A DNA stretch of 64,000 nucleotides, taken from Chryseobacterium sp. c4a. Its GTDB lineage: Bacteria; Bacteroidota; Bacteroidia; Flavobacteriales; Weeksellaceae. Positions 44,762-54,603 of the stretch are shown one piece after another. Numbering within the stretch: the first letter of the stretch is position 1; the number at the start of each line of letters is the position of its first letter. Location: positions 56,596 to 120,595 of the forward strand of contig NZ_WXVU01000020.1 in the NCBI RefSeq assembly GCF_009900745.1, read 5' to 3'. Below the pieces are notes generated by a model that was not told the DNA's origin, made no database searches, and was given only the letters and a program-made list of their open reading frames with translations. Made by a program: the position numbers and the translations under genes.

Positions 44762-47700
44762 ATGAAAAAGAATTTACTCCTTTTATTGATCCTGATTTAT
44801 GCTTATTCCTGGGGACAGTCTCAGGTAGGCGGTACAGCAACATATCGTTTTACAGTTACAGGATACGTCGGATTTGATGGTAGTAGTTGTGGTAATAATA
44901 TAACAGGTGGTCTGCAATGGATTGCAGTACAGAAACAAGATAATTCCCACGTAACGCTTGTGCAGGGATCAACTAATTATCCTAATAACGGAAATGGTAT
45001 TGCCAATACAGGGTTTTCAGGAGAACATGACTTTACTAAAGCCAATAAAATTGTAAGAGTAAAGTATGGTACTACTCATAGAGATAGAGGAACATTTGGC
45101 TGTAAAGACACTGATTATGCAACGCATGAGCATAATATCAGTATTTGTGATAAAATAAACTATGGGTTTGGCGGACTTAATCAGCCGGGAAACTCTACGG
45201 AAACTATAAAACCAGTGGTTACACTTAATACTCCTACCGGAAACAATGTAAATATTTCAGGAGAAGAGTTTTTAACAATTACACTGCCGGATAATATAGA
45301 CAATCAATACTATAACTGGGAATTTTCGGTAGGGAATACCAATAATTTTACCCCGTTTCCTGCACAGTTCAATAATGTTCCGGTGCTTCATCTAAAAGGA
45401 AAAGACTTTCTTACAGATAATGATTTTGGTAAGACGATTTACATCCGTGTGAATATGGAGAATTGTACCAATTCACCCTCAACATCCAATATTATAGCAT
45501 TTTCTTATTATAAATCGGCACCTCATATTCTTTCAAGTACCATATCTCCTGTTAAATGTTTTGATTCAACAGACGGAAGTGTACTTTTAAACTTTGACAG
45601 AGCATTAGCATCTGGTGAAACCCTAAAGATATCTTTGGTAAATACAGATACAGGAGCCGCTGTTTTGAATCAGGATATTACGAATGAACTTCAGAACAAT
45701 ACATCATATACTCTCCAAGGACTTCCTCCGGGAAAATATAAATTGGATATGCTGGGAACATATGGATCCAATGCTACTTATACCGATGGAGCTAATCATA
45801 CCATTAGTTTTGAGATTGTAAAGCCAACTCCAGTGACGTTTTCCATGACTTCCCAAACGAATGTATATTGCTTCCAGGGAAATGATGGGATGATTGCATT
45901 AACAGCCGGAGGCGGACAAAATCAGTTTCAATATAAAGTAACCAAAGACAATCAGCCTTATCTTGATTGGACTAATTTTAGTAACGGCACAAATACTCAA
46001 ATACAAAATCTGGCAGCAGGTGTTTATAAAATAAAAGTAAGAGATTCTAACCTTTGCGTAGCAAAAGAAAACGGTAATGAAAAAGAAGTTACGGTAACCA
46101 TTACTCAGCCTGCGGCGGCAATAGCCATTCCAACATCTGAAACCGAGATCTCTCAACCAACAGGATATGGATTGAGCAATGGATATATTTCCGTAAGAAT
46201 TATTGGTGGAACTCCTAAAGCCGATGGTTCCTATGATTTTGAATGGCGAAAAGATGCAGCCAATGGAACTTTGATCACTACAGGAATCACAACTGATGCT
46301 GTAAATAATCCGTTTATGATTAAGCTTGATGGACTTTCGGCAGGTAAATATTATTTAACGGTAAAAGATAAAAACTATTCCAGTGCCTCAAGCCAGCTTG
46401 GAAATTGTGGAATTATTTCTCAGGAGTTTATCATCGATCAGCCACTTCCATTAGTTTCCAATATTGAAGTTCAAAAACAGATCTCCTGTAATATTGCCAA
46501 TGATTATCAATATAAGGCAGACCTTAATGGAAACGGTACGCCGGATGAAGCCGAGGATGGTATTTTGAAAGCAGTAGTTGCTGGAGGAGTAGGAACATAT
46601 ACTTATCAATGGCAGATTCAGAATGGTGGTCTTTTCCAGAATATTGCAGGAGCTACACAGTCTACATTGGGGAATCTTACAACCGGAACATACAAGGTTC
46701 TTGTAAAAGATACAAACAATAATATGACAGATGCTCAATTTACACTCGTATTTCCAGCAGCATTAGCCATTACCTTATCAGCAAGTACAATTACATGCTA
46801 TAATCAAAGCAGTGGTCAAGTATCTGTAAATGCTACAGGTGGTACAGGAGCATATTCTTATCAATGGAATACCAATGACACAACTCCTACGGTAACCGGA
46901 TTATCAGCAGGGAATTACTTTGTGTTGGTCAACGATTCTAAAAATTGTAAAGTGAGTGGCAGTACTCAGATTATAGGCCCGGATCAGTTGTTGATTAACG
47001 ATCTTGCAGTAACAAACCCAATTTGCTTTGGAGCAGCTAACGGTGAGATTAAAATTAATGTAACAGGAGGGAAGGCACCTTACAATGTCGTTTGGTCAAA
47101 TGGAACAGTAGGATTAAATAATACAGGTATTCCAGCGGGAACCTATAATGTGACCGTTACAGATGCCAATGGTTGTAGTATTTTCAGAAACTATACCCTT
47201 ACAGATCCAGCTCAGCTTAAAGTAGACTTAGGGGCAGATATTACCTTATGTTTGGGAGACACTCAGACCTATAATGTTGACATCAATGAGGCGGGAGCAA
47301 CCTATCAATGGAAAGACCAGAGCGGTACAGTGATTTCTGCAAACGCATCTGTTACCTTATCCAAAGCAGGAACATATACTGTCTTGATTACGGATTCCAA
47401 AGGTTGTACCGCAACAGATACGGTTGTTATTAAAAATTCTATGGATGTTTTAAATCCGCAGTTGATGCTGACAACCCATGCATATACTGAGTCAACTGTT
47501 GTGCTCGTCAATACCTCACCAACCAAACCTGAGAAAGTGCAATGGATTATTCCTGATACACCAGATATCCAGATTCTTAATAAAACAGATGAATTTCTGG
47601 AATTGAAATTCTTCAAAACAGGTTCTTATGAAATCGGATTGAAAGGATTTCAAGGTGAATGTGTAAAAACATTTTATAAAAAAGTTGTTGTGGAAGAAAA

Positions 47701-47989
47701 TACATCAGGTGTAAATACCACTCCGGTAAAAGCTTCCAATGTAAGAGAATTTACCATCCTTCCTAACCCAAATAAAGGAGTATTCAAAGTATTGGTAGGA
47801 CTTGATATAGCAGCACCTATAAAAGTAAGAATTGTTGATATGGTTTCTCATGAAGCTTATCCTGCAGTTGATATGCCTTCATCTACCTACTTTACAATCC
47901 CTTATAGCACTTCACTTCCGGCAGGAACCTATCTTATCATATTAGAAACAAGAAGTGAGGCATTGGTAAAAAGAATGCTTGTACAATAA
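44762..47989 (+). CDS. SprB-repeat surface protein with T9SS sorting domain
   Basis: 1075 aa. Signal peptide about 1-19 (YAYSWGQ). Several SprB-type Ig-like repeats follow, each starting with a Cys and passing through GG and NG/DANGC motifs (for example CYNQSSGQVSVNATGGTGAY near 680 and CFGAANGEIKINVTGGKAPY near 755). The last 80 residues form a type A T9SS sorting domain (FTILPNPNKGVFKVL and SLPAGTYLIILET, ending VKRMLVQ), so the protein should cross the outer membrane by T9SS and be anchored to the surface. SprB is the gliding adhesin of F. johnsoniae; this protein is shorter and probably a surface filament or adhesin. Confidence 0.92.
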   Translation: MKKNLLLLLILIYAYSWGQSQVGGTATYRFTVTGYVGFDGSSCGNNITGGLQWIAVQKQDNSHVTLVQGSTNYPNNGNGIANTGFSGEHDFTKANKIVRVKYGTTHRDRGTFGCKDTDYATHEHNISICDKINYGFGGLNQPGNSTETIKPVVTLNTPTGNNVNISGEEFLTITLPDNIDNQYYNWEFSVGNTNNFTPFPAQFNNVPVLHLKGKDFLTDNDFGKTIYIRVNMENCTNSPSTSNIIAFSYYKSAPHILSSTISPVKCFDSTDGSVLLNFDRALASGETLKISLVNTDTGAAVLNQDITNELQNNTSYTLQGLPPGKYKLDMLGTYGSNATYTDGANHTISFEIVKPTPVTFSMTSQTNVYCFQGNDGMIALTAGGGQNQFQYKVTKDNQPYLDWTNFSNGTNTQIQNLAAGVYKIKVRDSNLCVAKENGNEKEVTVTITQPAAAIAIPTSETEISQPTGYGLSNGYISVRIIGGTPKADGSYDFEWRKDAANGTLITTGITTDAVNNPFMIKLDGLSAGKYYLTVKDKNYSSASSQLGNCGIISQEFIIDQPLPLVSNIEVQKQISCNIANDYQYKADLNGNGTPDEAEDGILKAVVAGGVGTYTYQWQIQNGGLFQNIAGATQSTLGNLTTGTYKVLVKDTNNNMTDAQFTLVFPAALAITLSASTITCYNQSSGQVSVNATGGTGAYSYQWNTNDTTPTVTGLSAGNYFVLVNDSKNCKVSGSTQIIGPDQLLINDLAVTNPICFGAANGEIKINVTGGKAPYNVVWSNGTVGLNNTGIPAGTYNVTVTDANGCSIFRNYTLTDPAQLKVDLGADITLCLGDTQTYNVDINEAGATYQWKDQSGTVISANASVTLSKAGTYTVLITDSKGCTATDTVVIKNSMDVLNPQLMLTTHAYTESTVVLVNTSPTKPEKVQWIIPDTPDIQILNKTDEFLELKFFKTGSYEIGLKGFQGECVKTFYKKVVVEENTSGVNTTPVKASNVREFTILPNPNKGVFKVLVGLDIAAPIKVRIVDMVSHEAYPAVDMPSSTYFTIPYSTSLPAGTYLIILETRSEALVKRMLVQ

Positions 47990-48017
47990 TAACCATGATG
48001 ACAAAAAATAAAAACAA

Positions 48018-49376
48018 ATGAGAACTCACAAAAACCTAAACATAGTCTGCCTTCTCCTTATGGTTGCCTGTGCATGGATGTTTAATGCCTGCGCTGTAGA
48101 AGAAAGCATACCTGTAAAGGCTGATTTTAGTATAAAAGTGGTCAACAACGATTTTTCTGTTCCTGTAAAAGTAGAAATCACTAATAAATCTACAGGTGCA
48201 GATACTTATGAATGGTCATTTGAAGGAGCATCAGTCACCAGTTCTGCTGAAAAAAGCCCACAGCCCATAACGTATGCCAATCCGGGTGTTTATAAAATAA
48301 AATTAAAAGCTTCCAACAAAGATGGAAATGTTGATGCCAAAGAGATTGAAGTGAAGGCAGATGCCGCAGTAATCGTCGATTTCGATTGGCAGATGCAGGG
48401 TAGTGATATTTCTCCGGTTACCTTAAAAATGATTAATAAATCGCTGGGAGCCACTCAATATCTTTGGGAATTTGAGGGCGGAAATCCATCTACTTCCAAT
48501 GAAGAAAATCCTAATGTTGTATTTACAAGCCCGGGAGATCATTTGATTAAGCTGACAGTTTCTAATGGCCTGGAAACATATTCCACACAAAAAACGATCA
48601 ACGTGAAACCTGCTATGACAGTGGATTTCAACTGGACGGTGGATGCCATTGATAATGATTATCAGGCTCCTGTAGTACTTCATCTTCATAATCTATCAAC
48701 AAATGCTACCACATATGAATGGATAGTGGCAGGTGGAGTTCCGGCAGTTTCTACAGAGGTAAATCCTGATATTACGCTTCCTGCAGCTGGAACTTATACT
48801 ATTATATTAAAATCTACCAATGATAAAGAGACTAAAACACAACAAAAGCAGGTAACTGTATTGCCCAATACGAATTTGTTGTCATTCAGTGATATTCAAT
48901 TGGGAATCAACAGTGCCCATGCTGCTATCGGATGTTTTTTCTCTTCCGAACTGGGAACAGTGATTAAGCAGGGAGAAGCGAATCAGACTAATGGTTCCAA
49001 AATAGATTTTGCATTCTTTGGACTGAACTCCTCATTCTTGTATAACCAGTTTGTGGCACCCGATGAAGTTCAGAACACAGGTTTCATAGCAATTCCTAAT
49101 GCAAGCCATACTAAAGTCATCAATTCTCAGGAATCTGTAGGGGTGCAGCTTTCTCCTTCAGGTTTTGATGTTTTGAACTCAGGGAATGACTTTTCTTCCA
49201 TAAATGTTTCTGAAACAAATGCCGGAAAAGCCCCGTTTACCAATTCGGTAATGCCTAGAGTAGTTCTGTTTCAGACTGCTGACGGACGAAAAGGAGCGAT
49301 CAAAATCAAGAATTTTGTTACCAATGGGCCAAATTCTTATGTAGTAGTTGATATTAAAGTACAAAAACAACCTTAA
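48018..49376 (+). CDS. PKD-domain lipoprotein
   Basis: 452 aa. A lipoprotein signal with lipobox WMFNAC places the lipidated Cys near residue 25. Three PKD domains follow at about 32-113, 117-197 and 202-288, each with the W/Y-x-F/V...G..SP pattern (TYEWSFEGASV, QYLWEFEGGNPST, TYEWIVAGGVPAV). The last 160 residues form a separate domain (ISDIQLGINSAHAAIGCFFS). Probably exposed on the outer membrane and involved in contact with the barrel encoded next or with the toxin proteins. Its stop lies 10 bases before the barrel gene. Confidence 0.88.
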   Translation: MRTHKNLNIVCLLLMVACAWMFNACAVEESIPVKADFSIKVVNNDFSVPVKVEITNKSTGADTYEWSFEGASVTSSAEKSPQPITYANPGVYKIKLKASNKDGNVDAKEIEVKADAAVIVDFDWQMQGSDISPVTLKMINKSLGATQYLWEFEGGNPSTSNEENPNVVFTSPGDHLIKLTVSNGLETYSTQKTINVKPAMTVDFNWTVDAIDNDYQAPVVLHLHNLSTNATTYEWIVAGGVPAVSTEVNPDITLPAAGTYTIILKSTNDKETKTQQKQVTVLPNTNLLSFSDIQLGINSAHAAIGCFFSSELGTVIKQGEANQTNGSKIDFAFFGLNSSFLYNQFVAPDEVQNTGFIAIPNASHTKVINSQESVGVQLSPSGFDVLNSGNDFSSINVSETNAGKAPFTNSVMPRVVLFQTADGRKGAIKIKNFVTNGPNSYVVVDIKVQKQP

Positions 49377-49386
49377 AGCTTTTTAT

Positions 49387-51141
49387 ATGAAGAGAATTTA
49401 TACAAAAAGCACTGTTTTATTGCTTTTAACTACAGTTTTTACATTGAGCAAAGCGCAGGAGGTAGATTTAGAAAACCTAGGAAAAAGAACGATGGAAGAA
49501 CTAAAAAAGAATCCCTTTAAAATTAGTGGCGGAATTTCAGCGAACTCCGTTTTTTACAGTTCCAATGTGTATAGTGGAAGAGCACCATTTACCTATTTTT
49601 TAAATGGGAATCTTAATCTGGGTCTTTACAGATGGAGTATGCCTATTTCTTACAGCTTTACCAATCAGGGAAGCCAGCTAGGTTATCAGGTACCCTTTAA
49701 GTTCAACCGATTGAGTATTGCTCCCAAATATAAATGGGTAAAGGCTTATATTGGAGATGCCAATATGACTTTCACTCCTTATACCTTTAATGGATTATTG
49801 TTTACAGGAGCAGGCGTTGAGCTTACCCCAAACATTCCTCTGAAAGTGGCTGTAATGACGGGCAGATTAAATAAAGCCGTTGAGGATGATGGAAATCCAA
49901 ATACAATTCCTGCCTACCGAAGAATGGGATATGGAGCCCATATCAGATGGGAAGAAGAAAGGTATAAGCTTGGAGTGATAGGATTTTATGCAAAGGATGA
50001 TTTAGGTTCTCTTGCTGTAGCTCCCGATGCAAAAGGAGTTCTGCCACAGGAAAATCTTGTATTATCGATGACAGGAAGTTTTATGATTGATAAAAACCTG
50101 GAAGTCTATGGAGAATATGCCAACACAGCTTTAGTAGAAGACCTAAGAGCAACTTCTCAGGGAGCAGAAAAAAAAGGGCTGGCATCGAAATTTCTTTCCC
50201 CTAACTCATCTATGCAAAGCTATTCAGCTTATAACGGTGGAGTAAACCTTAAACTTAAAAAAGGAATGCTTGGGGTAAGATATGAAAGAATTGATCCGGG
50301 ATACAGAACATTAGGTGCTTATTACTTTAATAATGATCTTGAAAATATTACCTTAAATACAGCTTTCACGCTATGGAAAGATAAGCTGTCACTTACCGGA
50401 AATATAGGAAGACAAAGAGATAATTTGGACGGGCATAAATTTAAACAAACAAGCCGTTGGGTGGGAGCAATCAATGCCAACCTGAAGGCTTCTGATAAAC
50501 TTATGATTACGGCAAGTTACTCCAACTTTACAATGTTTACCAATAAACAGCTGAATCAGTTTAATAATATCAATAATAACCCACTGCTGATTCAGCAGCC
50601 AAAGGATTCTATTGATTATAAACAGATCTCACAGAATACCAATATCAATGTGAATTACATTATTTCCAGTACTAAAGAAAAAGTACAGAATATTAATATT
50701 AATTATTCCCTGAATGATATGGTGAACAGAGAAAATGGAATTGTAAGAAGGGGAGGATTATCCAGATTTCATAATGCGAATGTCAATTATAGTTTAGGAT
50801 TTCCGCAGAAAAAAATGAATATTGCAACCTCTTTCAATTTTACCCATACGTATGCCGCTTCTCAGACATCAAGCATCTGGGGGCCTGCAATAACGGTTAC
50901 CAAAGCCTTTCTTAAAGAGGATAAACTGAAAACCAGTGTAGGAGCATCCTATAATCACTCGGGAAGTGCTACAGCGAATATTAATGTGACTAATTTCCGG
51001 TTAGGAGCAAATTATATTCCGTGGAAGAGACATAGTTTTGATCTTAATTTTATTCAAATGTTTAGAAAAACCGATCAGGCTGTTGAAAACCCAAGTCTCA
51101 ATGAGATGACTTGTACTGTGGGGTACAATTATAGTTTTTAA
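49387..51141 (+). CDS. Outer-membrane beta-barrel protein
   Basis: 584 aa from the ATG at 49387 (MKRIYTKSTVLLLLTTVFTL); an in-frame ATG 13 codons earlier lies inside the preceding gene and precedes a non-signal sequence. Signal peptide about 1-23 (ending SKAQ). The mature protein is a long series of amphipathic strands alternating with short polar turns (FLNGNLNLGLYRWSMPISYS and GVRYERIDPGYRTLGAYYF) and ends in an aromatic residue (CTVGYNYSF), as outer-membrane barrels do. Possibly 16-20 strands. It could be an anchor or partner comparable to SprF/PorP proteins, though clearly longer. It ends the cluster before a terminator. Confidence 0.85.
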   Translation: MKRIYTKSTVLLLLTTVFTLSKAQEVDLENLGKRTMEELKKNPFKISGGISANSVFYSSNVYSGRAPFTYFLNGNLNLGLYRWSMPISYSFTNQGSQLGYQVPFKFNRLSIAPKYKWVKAYIGDANMTFTPYTFNGLLFTGAGVELTPNIPLKVAVMTGRLNKAVEDDGNPNTIPAYRRMGYGAHIRWEEERYKLGVIGFYAKDDLGSLAVAPDAKGVLPQENLVLSMTGSFMIDKNLEVYGEYANTALVEDLRATSQGAEKKGLASKFLSPNSSMQSYSAYNGGVNLKLKKGMLGVRYERIDPGYRTLGAYYFNNDLENITLNTAFTLWKDKLSLTGNIGRQRDNLDGHKFKQTSRWVGAINANLKASDKLMITASYSNFTMFTNKQLNQFNNINNNPLLIQQPKDSIDYKQISQNTNINVNYIISSTKEKVQNININYSLNDMVNRENGIVRRGGLSRFHNANVNYSLGFPQKKMNIATSFNFTHTYAASQTSSIWGPAITVTKAFLKEDKLKTSVGASYNHSGSATANINVTNFRLGANYIPWKRHSFDLNFIQMFRKTDQAVENPSLNEMTCTVGYNYSF

Positions 51142-51170
51142 AGATTGTAAAAACATTTTAATGAAATAGT

Positions 51171-51201
51171 ATACCATGTTGTTTATGGCATGGTATTTTT
51201 A
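51171..51201 (+). terminator. Rho-independent terminator ending the toxin/surface cluster
   Basis: Perfect stem ATACCATG / CATGGTAT with a 10-base loop followed by TTTTTA, 30 bases after the barrel gene stop. Confidence 0.8.
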
Positions 51202-51255
51202 TGATATGCAGGCAGACAAATGATGCGTGATTTTAATTAATGAAAAAAAGATGAT

Positions 51256-51645
51256 ATGAGAATGATTTTTGATCGTTGGCATACTAAGGCTGGCGGGTAT
51301 ATGGATGTTGAGGTTAAAAATTTCAATATGGTTGAAGACTTTATAATTCGCCTGGATCAATCTGAATTTACAGAAGTTATTATTGAATCTGATCATGGTA
51401 TTTTAACTGTTGCCGGAGGGAATGAAGATTATGTGGTTTCAATTCAAAAAAAAGAAATTTATCATGATTTAATACAACGTAAACCATGGTCAGAAAATAA
51501 GCAGGTTGAGATGATGATTGGTGGACAAAGTAGAGTCTATGATTCTTCTGCCATTGTAAGTGTGGATGAGGCATTGGAGGCAGCTCAATCTTTTTATGAA
51601 GGAGATACTGATAGAACTCTCAGTTGGAAAAAGCGTGCTAAATAA
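51256..51645 (+). CDS. Imm1-like immunity protein
   Basis: 129 aa, soluble. The layout matches Imm1 proteins: an early strand-helix with a FIIRLDQSEFTEVIIES segment, a central strand, then GGQSRVYDSSAIVSVDEALE, a helix AAQSFYEGD and a closing W (TLSWKKRAK). Imm1 proteins neutralise nuclease or deaminase toxins in other systems. No toxin gene is adjacent, so it is probably an orphan antidote. It has its own leader after the cluster terminator. Confidence 0.7.
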   Translation: MRMIFDRWHTKAGGYMDVEVKNFNMVEDFIIRLDQSEFTEVIIESDHGILTVAGGNEDYVVSIQKKEIYHDLIQRKPWSENKQVEMMIGGQSRVYDSSAIVSVDEALEAAQSFYEGDTDRTLSWKKRAK

Positions 51646-51762
51646 TAAAAAATATTAAAGTCCGAGAATATTTATTTTACCAGTCAATGGGAAAATCGTA
51701 ATTTTTAAAAATAATTTAAAGGATATTGAGGTATAATGTGTCATCTCAAATTTTTAAAAAAT

Positions 51763-52539
51763 ATGAAAAAAATACTTCTTTTAGTAGGAATCACTCTTTG
51801 CACAAGTTTATATTCTCAGCAAAAAATTAATTTTGACCGTGCCTCTCTAGTGTATGATTTTATAGAATTGAGTTTTAAATTGGATGACAAGCCCATAGAT
51901 AAGTTTCATTTAATAAAATTTGAGTCTATTGAAGCTACAGATAAAAAAGGAAACATTTTGATTGATAATCAAGATGCAGAAAATAGTTATAAAAGAGGCA
52001 ATATTGTGGTTCGTTATGACCTTCCAAAAGATCCATTAAAGAATGTAAATGCTAAAGGAGTTGTTAAATATTTTAAACCATCCAAGGAAAACCATTCTTA
52101 CTTTACTTTGGGCAAAGTAAAGGATGTCAATAAAGATGTGAACCTTATTGATAAATCTATTCTTGCTAAAAACTCCGGCCTTTATTTTGGGCTTGTATCG
52201 TTAGAGTCTGCCAATACAACGTTTAAAGACTTTCTTATTCATAAAGACAATCAGAAGAAAAAGATAGATTTTAATAATTATGACCTTATTGTTGCCATAA
52301 AAAGGGATAAAGAACACGAGGTTATTCCCATTATATCTACAATAGATGACTTGGATTTCGGATACGATAATATCACATTAGAATATCCTAAAATAGGGAT
52401 GATCTATAAGTTTTATAAACTTAAAAATGGAATGACCCAAGAGGAAAGAAACAATATCCCTATTGAATTGTTCATTGAAAACGGAGAATCTGTACAGAAA
52501 ATCCCTTTTGATTTTAAAAACTTTCAGGTAAAACAGTAA
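51763..52539 (+). CDS. Secreted protein of unknown function
   Basis: 258 aa from the ATG at 51763 (MKKILLLVGITLCTSLYSQQ), which gives a clean signal peptide; an upstream in-frame ATG adds nine residues that spoil it. The mature protein is Lys/Asp-rich with beta strands (LIKFESIEATDKKGNILIDN) and no recognised family. It could be an extracytoplasmic immunity or accessory protein, given its neighbours, but this is guesswork. Confidence 0.72.
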   Translation: MKKILLLVGITLCTSLYSQQKINFDRASLVYDFIELSFKLDDKPIDKFHLIKFESIEATDKKGNILIDNQDAENSYKRGNIVVRYDLPKDPLKNVNAKGVVKYFKPSKENHSYFTLGKVKDVNKDVNLIDKSILAKNSGLYFGLVSLESANTTFKDFLIHKDNQKKKIDFNNYDLIVAIKRDKEHEVIPIISTIDDLDFGYDNITLEYPKIGMIYKFYKLKNGMTQEERNNIPIELFIENGESVQKIPFDFKNFQVKQ

Positions 52540-52583
52540 GACTCTGTTGTGAATATTTTCCCATCTGAATGGAATTTCAACAT

Positions 52584-53042
52584 TTAAAAACCAAATAAAC
52601 CACTGAAAATTACAAAGCAGTAAACAGCAAAAGCTAATGCCAGGGTAATAGCGGTCTGTTCATATTTCTTCTTTGTAAATAGCAATAGGGATTCAATAAT
52701 AGTATAAATCAGGAGTGCATATCCTAAAACTACGATAACAAGAAAAGAGATATATCCTGTTCCCGCATTGGTGTTTTGGCCGTTGAGAAGCCATTGCGTA
52801 ATACCGGCCAGACAGAAAAAAAAGATCAGAATTCCAAGTCTTAATAGCAAGTGGTTTTTAAGCTTAGGTACTGAAGTGACGGGGCGGTAAATAAGAGTGT
52901 AGACTCCATAAACATAGGCAATTAATATAAGCAAGCCAATTATGTAACGGATCTGATAAGGTATAGGTAATATATTGCCTTTGAAAATAAACCCTGCAAT
53001 TAAAAATGAAACAAAGAAATATTTGATTTTTTTGAAATCCAT
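52584..53042 (-). CDS. Hypothetical membrane protein
   Basis: 152 aa with four predicted transmembrane helices at about residues 8-25, 30-50, 67-85 and 93-115, with a fifth likely at 128-150. No family recognised. It is the only minus-strand gene between 27 and 64 kb and is convergent with the secreted protein gene. No terminator is evident in the 44-base gap. Confidence 0.7.
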   Translation of the reverse strand: MDFKKIKYFFVSFLIAGFIFKGNILPIPYQIRYIIGLLILIAYVYGVYTLIYRPVTSVPKLKNHLLLRLGILIFFFCLAGITQWLLNGQNTNAGTGYISFLVIVVLGYALLIYTIIESLLLFTKKKYEQTAITLALAFAVYCFVIFSGLFGF

Positions 53043-53251
53043 AGGATAAAAAGTTTTTGTAATTTATTTAATATTTTTCTTGTGTACAACTGTTATATTT
53101 TCCGAATATTTATTCATTTTGTGGCAGGGTATCTTAGAAAATCTTAAAAATATTGTATTGTTTTTATTTCTTAGGATCATTTTATCCTTTTATATATCGT
53201 TATATATGACAAAAATTTATATTTTAGGGAAATAACCATGACTATCTTTTT

Positions 53252-53551
53252 ATGCACAGATTATATTTCATTTTTGTTCCAATTCTAATAGGAATTTCTC
53301 AATGTATTAACGCGCAGGGAAGGGCTGTTGAGGTTACTGATGAGAGCGATGGTGTAAATAAGCTTTGTAAGGAACGTGAAAACTATTGCTGTAATTACGC
53401 TGCCATAAAGATCCATAATGATGAAGAAGAGAACCATGAACTGATCGTGAAAAGTTCAATACCGTCCTATAGCAATGCTTTTTTGGGGTCTATATTGATT
53501 ATAATTAGCCTTTTGATTTTGAGAACTCTTTCAAAAAGAGTGGAAGAATGA
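53252..53551 (+). CDS. Small exported protein with C-terminal membrane helix
   Basis: 99 aa. A signal peptide covers about residues 1-21 (ending INAQ), the middle is polar with three Cys (NKLCKERENYCCNYA), and a C-terminal helix is at about 71-91 followed by KRVEE. Thus a type I membrane protein with a short periplasmic domain. No family recognised. Confidence 0.6.
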   Translation: MHRLYFIFVPILIGISQCINAQGRAVEVTDESDGVNKLCKERENYCCNYAAIKIHNDEEENHELIVKSSIPSYSNAFLGSILIIISLLILRTLSKRVEE

Positions 53552-53626
53552 GTACTCATCTATCCCTTTGAAGAAAATATATAATCTTGAGAGTGTAATT
53601 ACATTGATTAAAATAGAAAACTTTTA

Positions 53627-54229
53627 ATGAAATGGCTATTTAAAAAGGATTTAAAAGATATACATTCTATTCAAAAAGTAGAAACAGAGTGGGGAATACA
53701 ATTTCCGCCAGATTATATCGATATTGTACGTATTTATAATGCTTCTACACCTTCACCTAATACCATTGATACTTCGAGACTGAGAGGGAAGGCGTTTGGT
53801 GAGCTGCTTGATTTCAATTTAGATTCTCAAGAAAATATTCTTTCATTATATGATGAATTAAAAAACAAAATTCCTGAAAGAGTATATCCTATAGCCATGG
53901 ATCCGGGCGGAAACTTTATCTGTTATGATTTTAGAGAGGATGAAAATAATCCAATTATCTTACGATGGGATCATGAACAAAAGTTTATGGTGGCTCATGG
54001 AGAAATAATAATTGAAGATCATGTAAAAGAATCTGATAATTACTATTTAGATTTTGTTGCCCATTGTTTCACAGATGCAATCACAAAATTATATGGCGAA
54101 GAAATAGAGGAATCTAATAGCTGGAATAAATTTCAGGATGAAAGCCACCTAAGCCAATTTTCAGGGGAAGACTTATTTCAGCTGAATAGAATAAGAGCTC
54201 TACAAGGGCTGCCACCCATTATAAAATAA
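53627..54229 (+). CDS. SMI1/KNR4 (SUKH) family protein
   Basis: 200 aa. The SMI1/KNR4 fold is recognised by IHSIQKVETEWGIQFPPDYI near the start, the GELLDFNLDSQENI stretch, and VYPIAMDPGGNFICYDFRED near 90. SUKH proteins are a common immunity superfamily in polymorphic toxin systems and often occur as arrays of orphan antidotes. This one stands about 400 bases before the RHS locus and is probably such an orphan, or protects against a toxin no longer present. Confidence 0.88.
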   Translation: MKWLFKKDLKDIHSIQKVETEWGIQFPPDYIDIVRIYNASTPSPNTIDTSRLRGKAFGELLDFNLDSQENILSLYDELKNKIPERVYPIAMDPGGNFICYDFREDENNPIILRWDHEQKFMVAHGEIIIEDHVKESDNYYLDFVAHCFTDAITKLYGEEIEESNSWNKFQDESHLSQFSGEDLFQLNRIRALQGLPPIIK

Positions 54230-54253
54230 TCCGGTTGCTGGATTTTCTGTTTT
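54229..54253 (+). terminator. Weak terminator-like hairpin
   Basis: AATCC and GGATT pair across GGTTGCT, with a T-rich run TTTTCTGTTTT after it, directly at the end of the SMI1/KNR4 gene. The stem is short. Confidence 0.35.
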
Positions 54254-54552
54254 AATAATATCCATTTAATCACATTTTTTATTAAAAGAAATCTGGATAT
54301 CAAAAACGGTTTTAATTTTCGTAAGAAAAGAAAATAGCTAGACAATTTACCTCTATAAAATATCCTTAACAGCTTCAACATCCAATTTTAAAATTTGATT
54401 GTATTTAAATAATAATACGACGTACTCTGTCGCTATGCTGTAGTAGATTTGTAGGGCCACTGAAGGATTGTAGAATGTAATAAAACACCTCTATTCTTGA
54501 AAATATTTTAAATTAAATCACTTCGACATGATTTTGGTGGGCTAAAAAAAGT

Positions 54553-54560
54553 TAAATTTG
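54553..54560 (+). promoter_or_regulatory. Candidate promoter of the RHS locus
   Basis: TAAATTTG matches the -7 consensus TAnnTTTG, with TTTTGG about 17 bases upstream as a possible -33 element, and lies 43 bases before the ATG at 54604. The remaining gap (54254-54552) shows no gene. Confidence 0.6.
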
Positions 54561-54603
54561 TGATAATTTCAAAACTAATCATTAAGCTCAAACAAACACG
54601 AGA

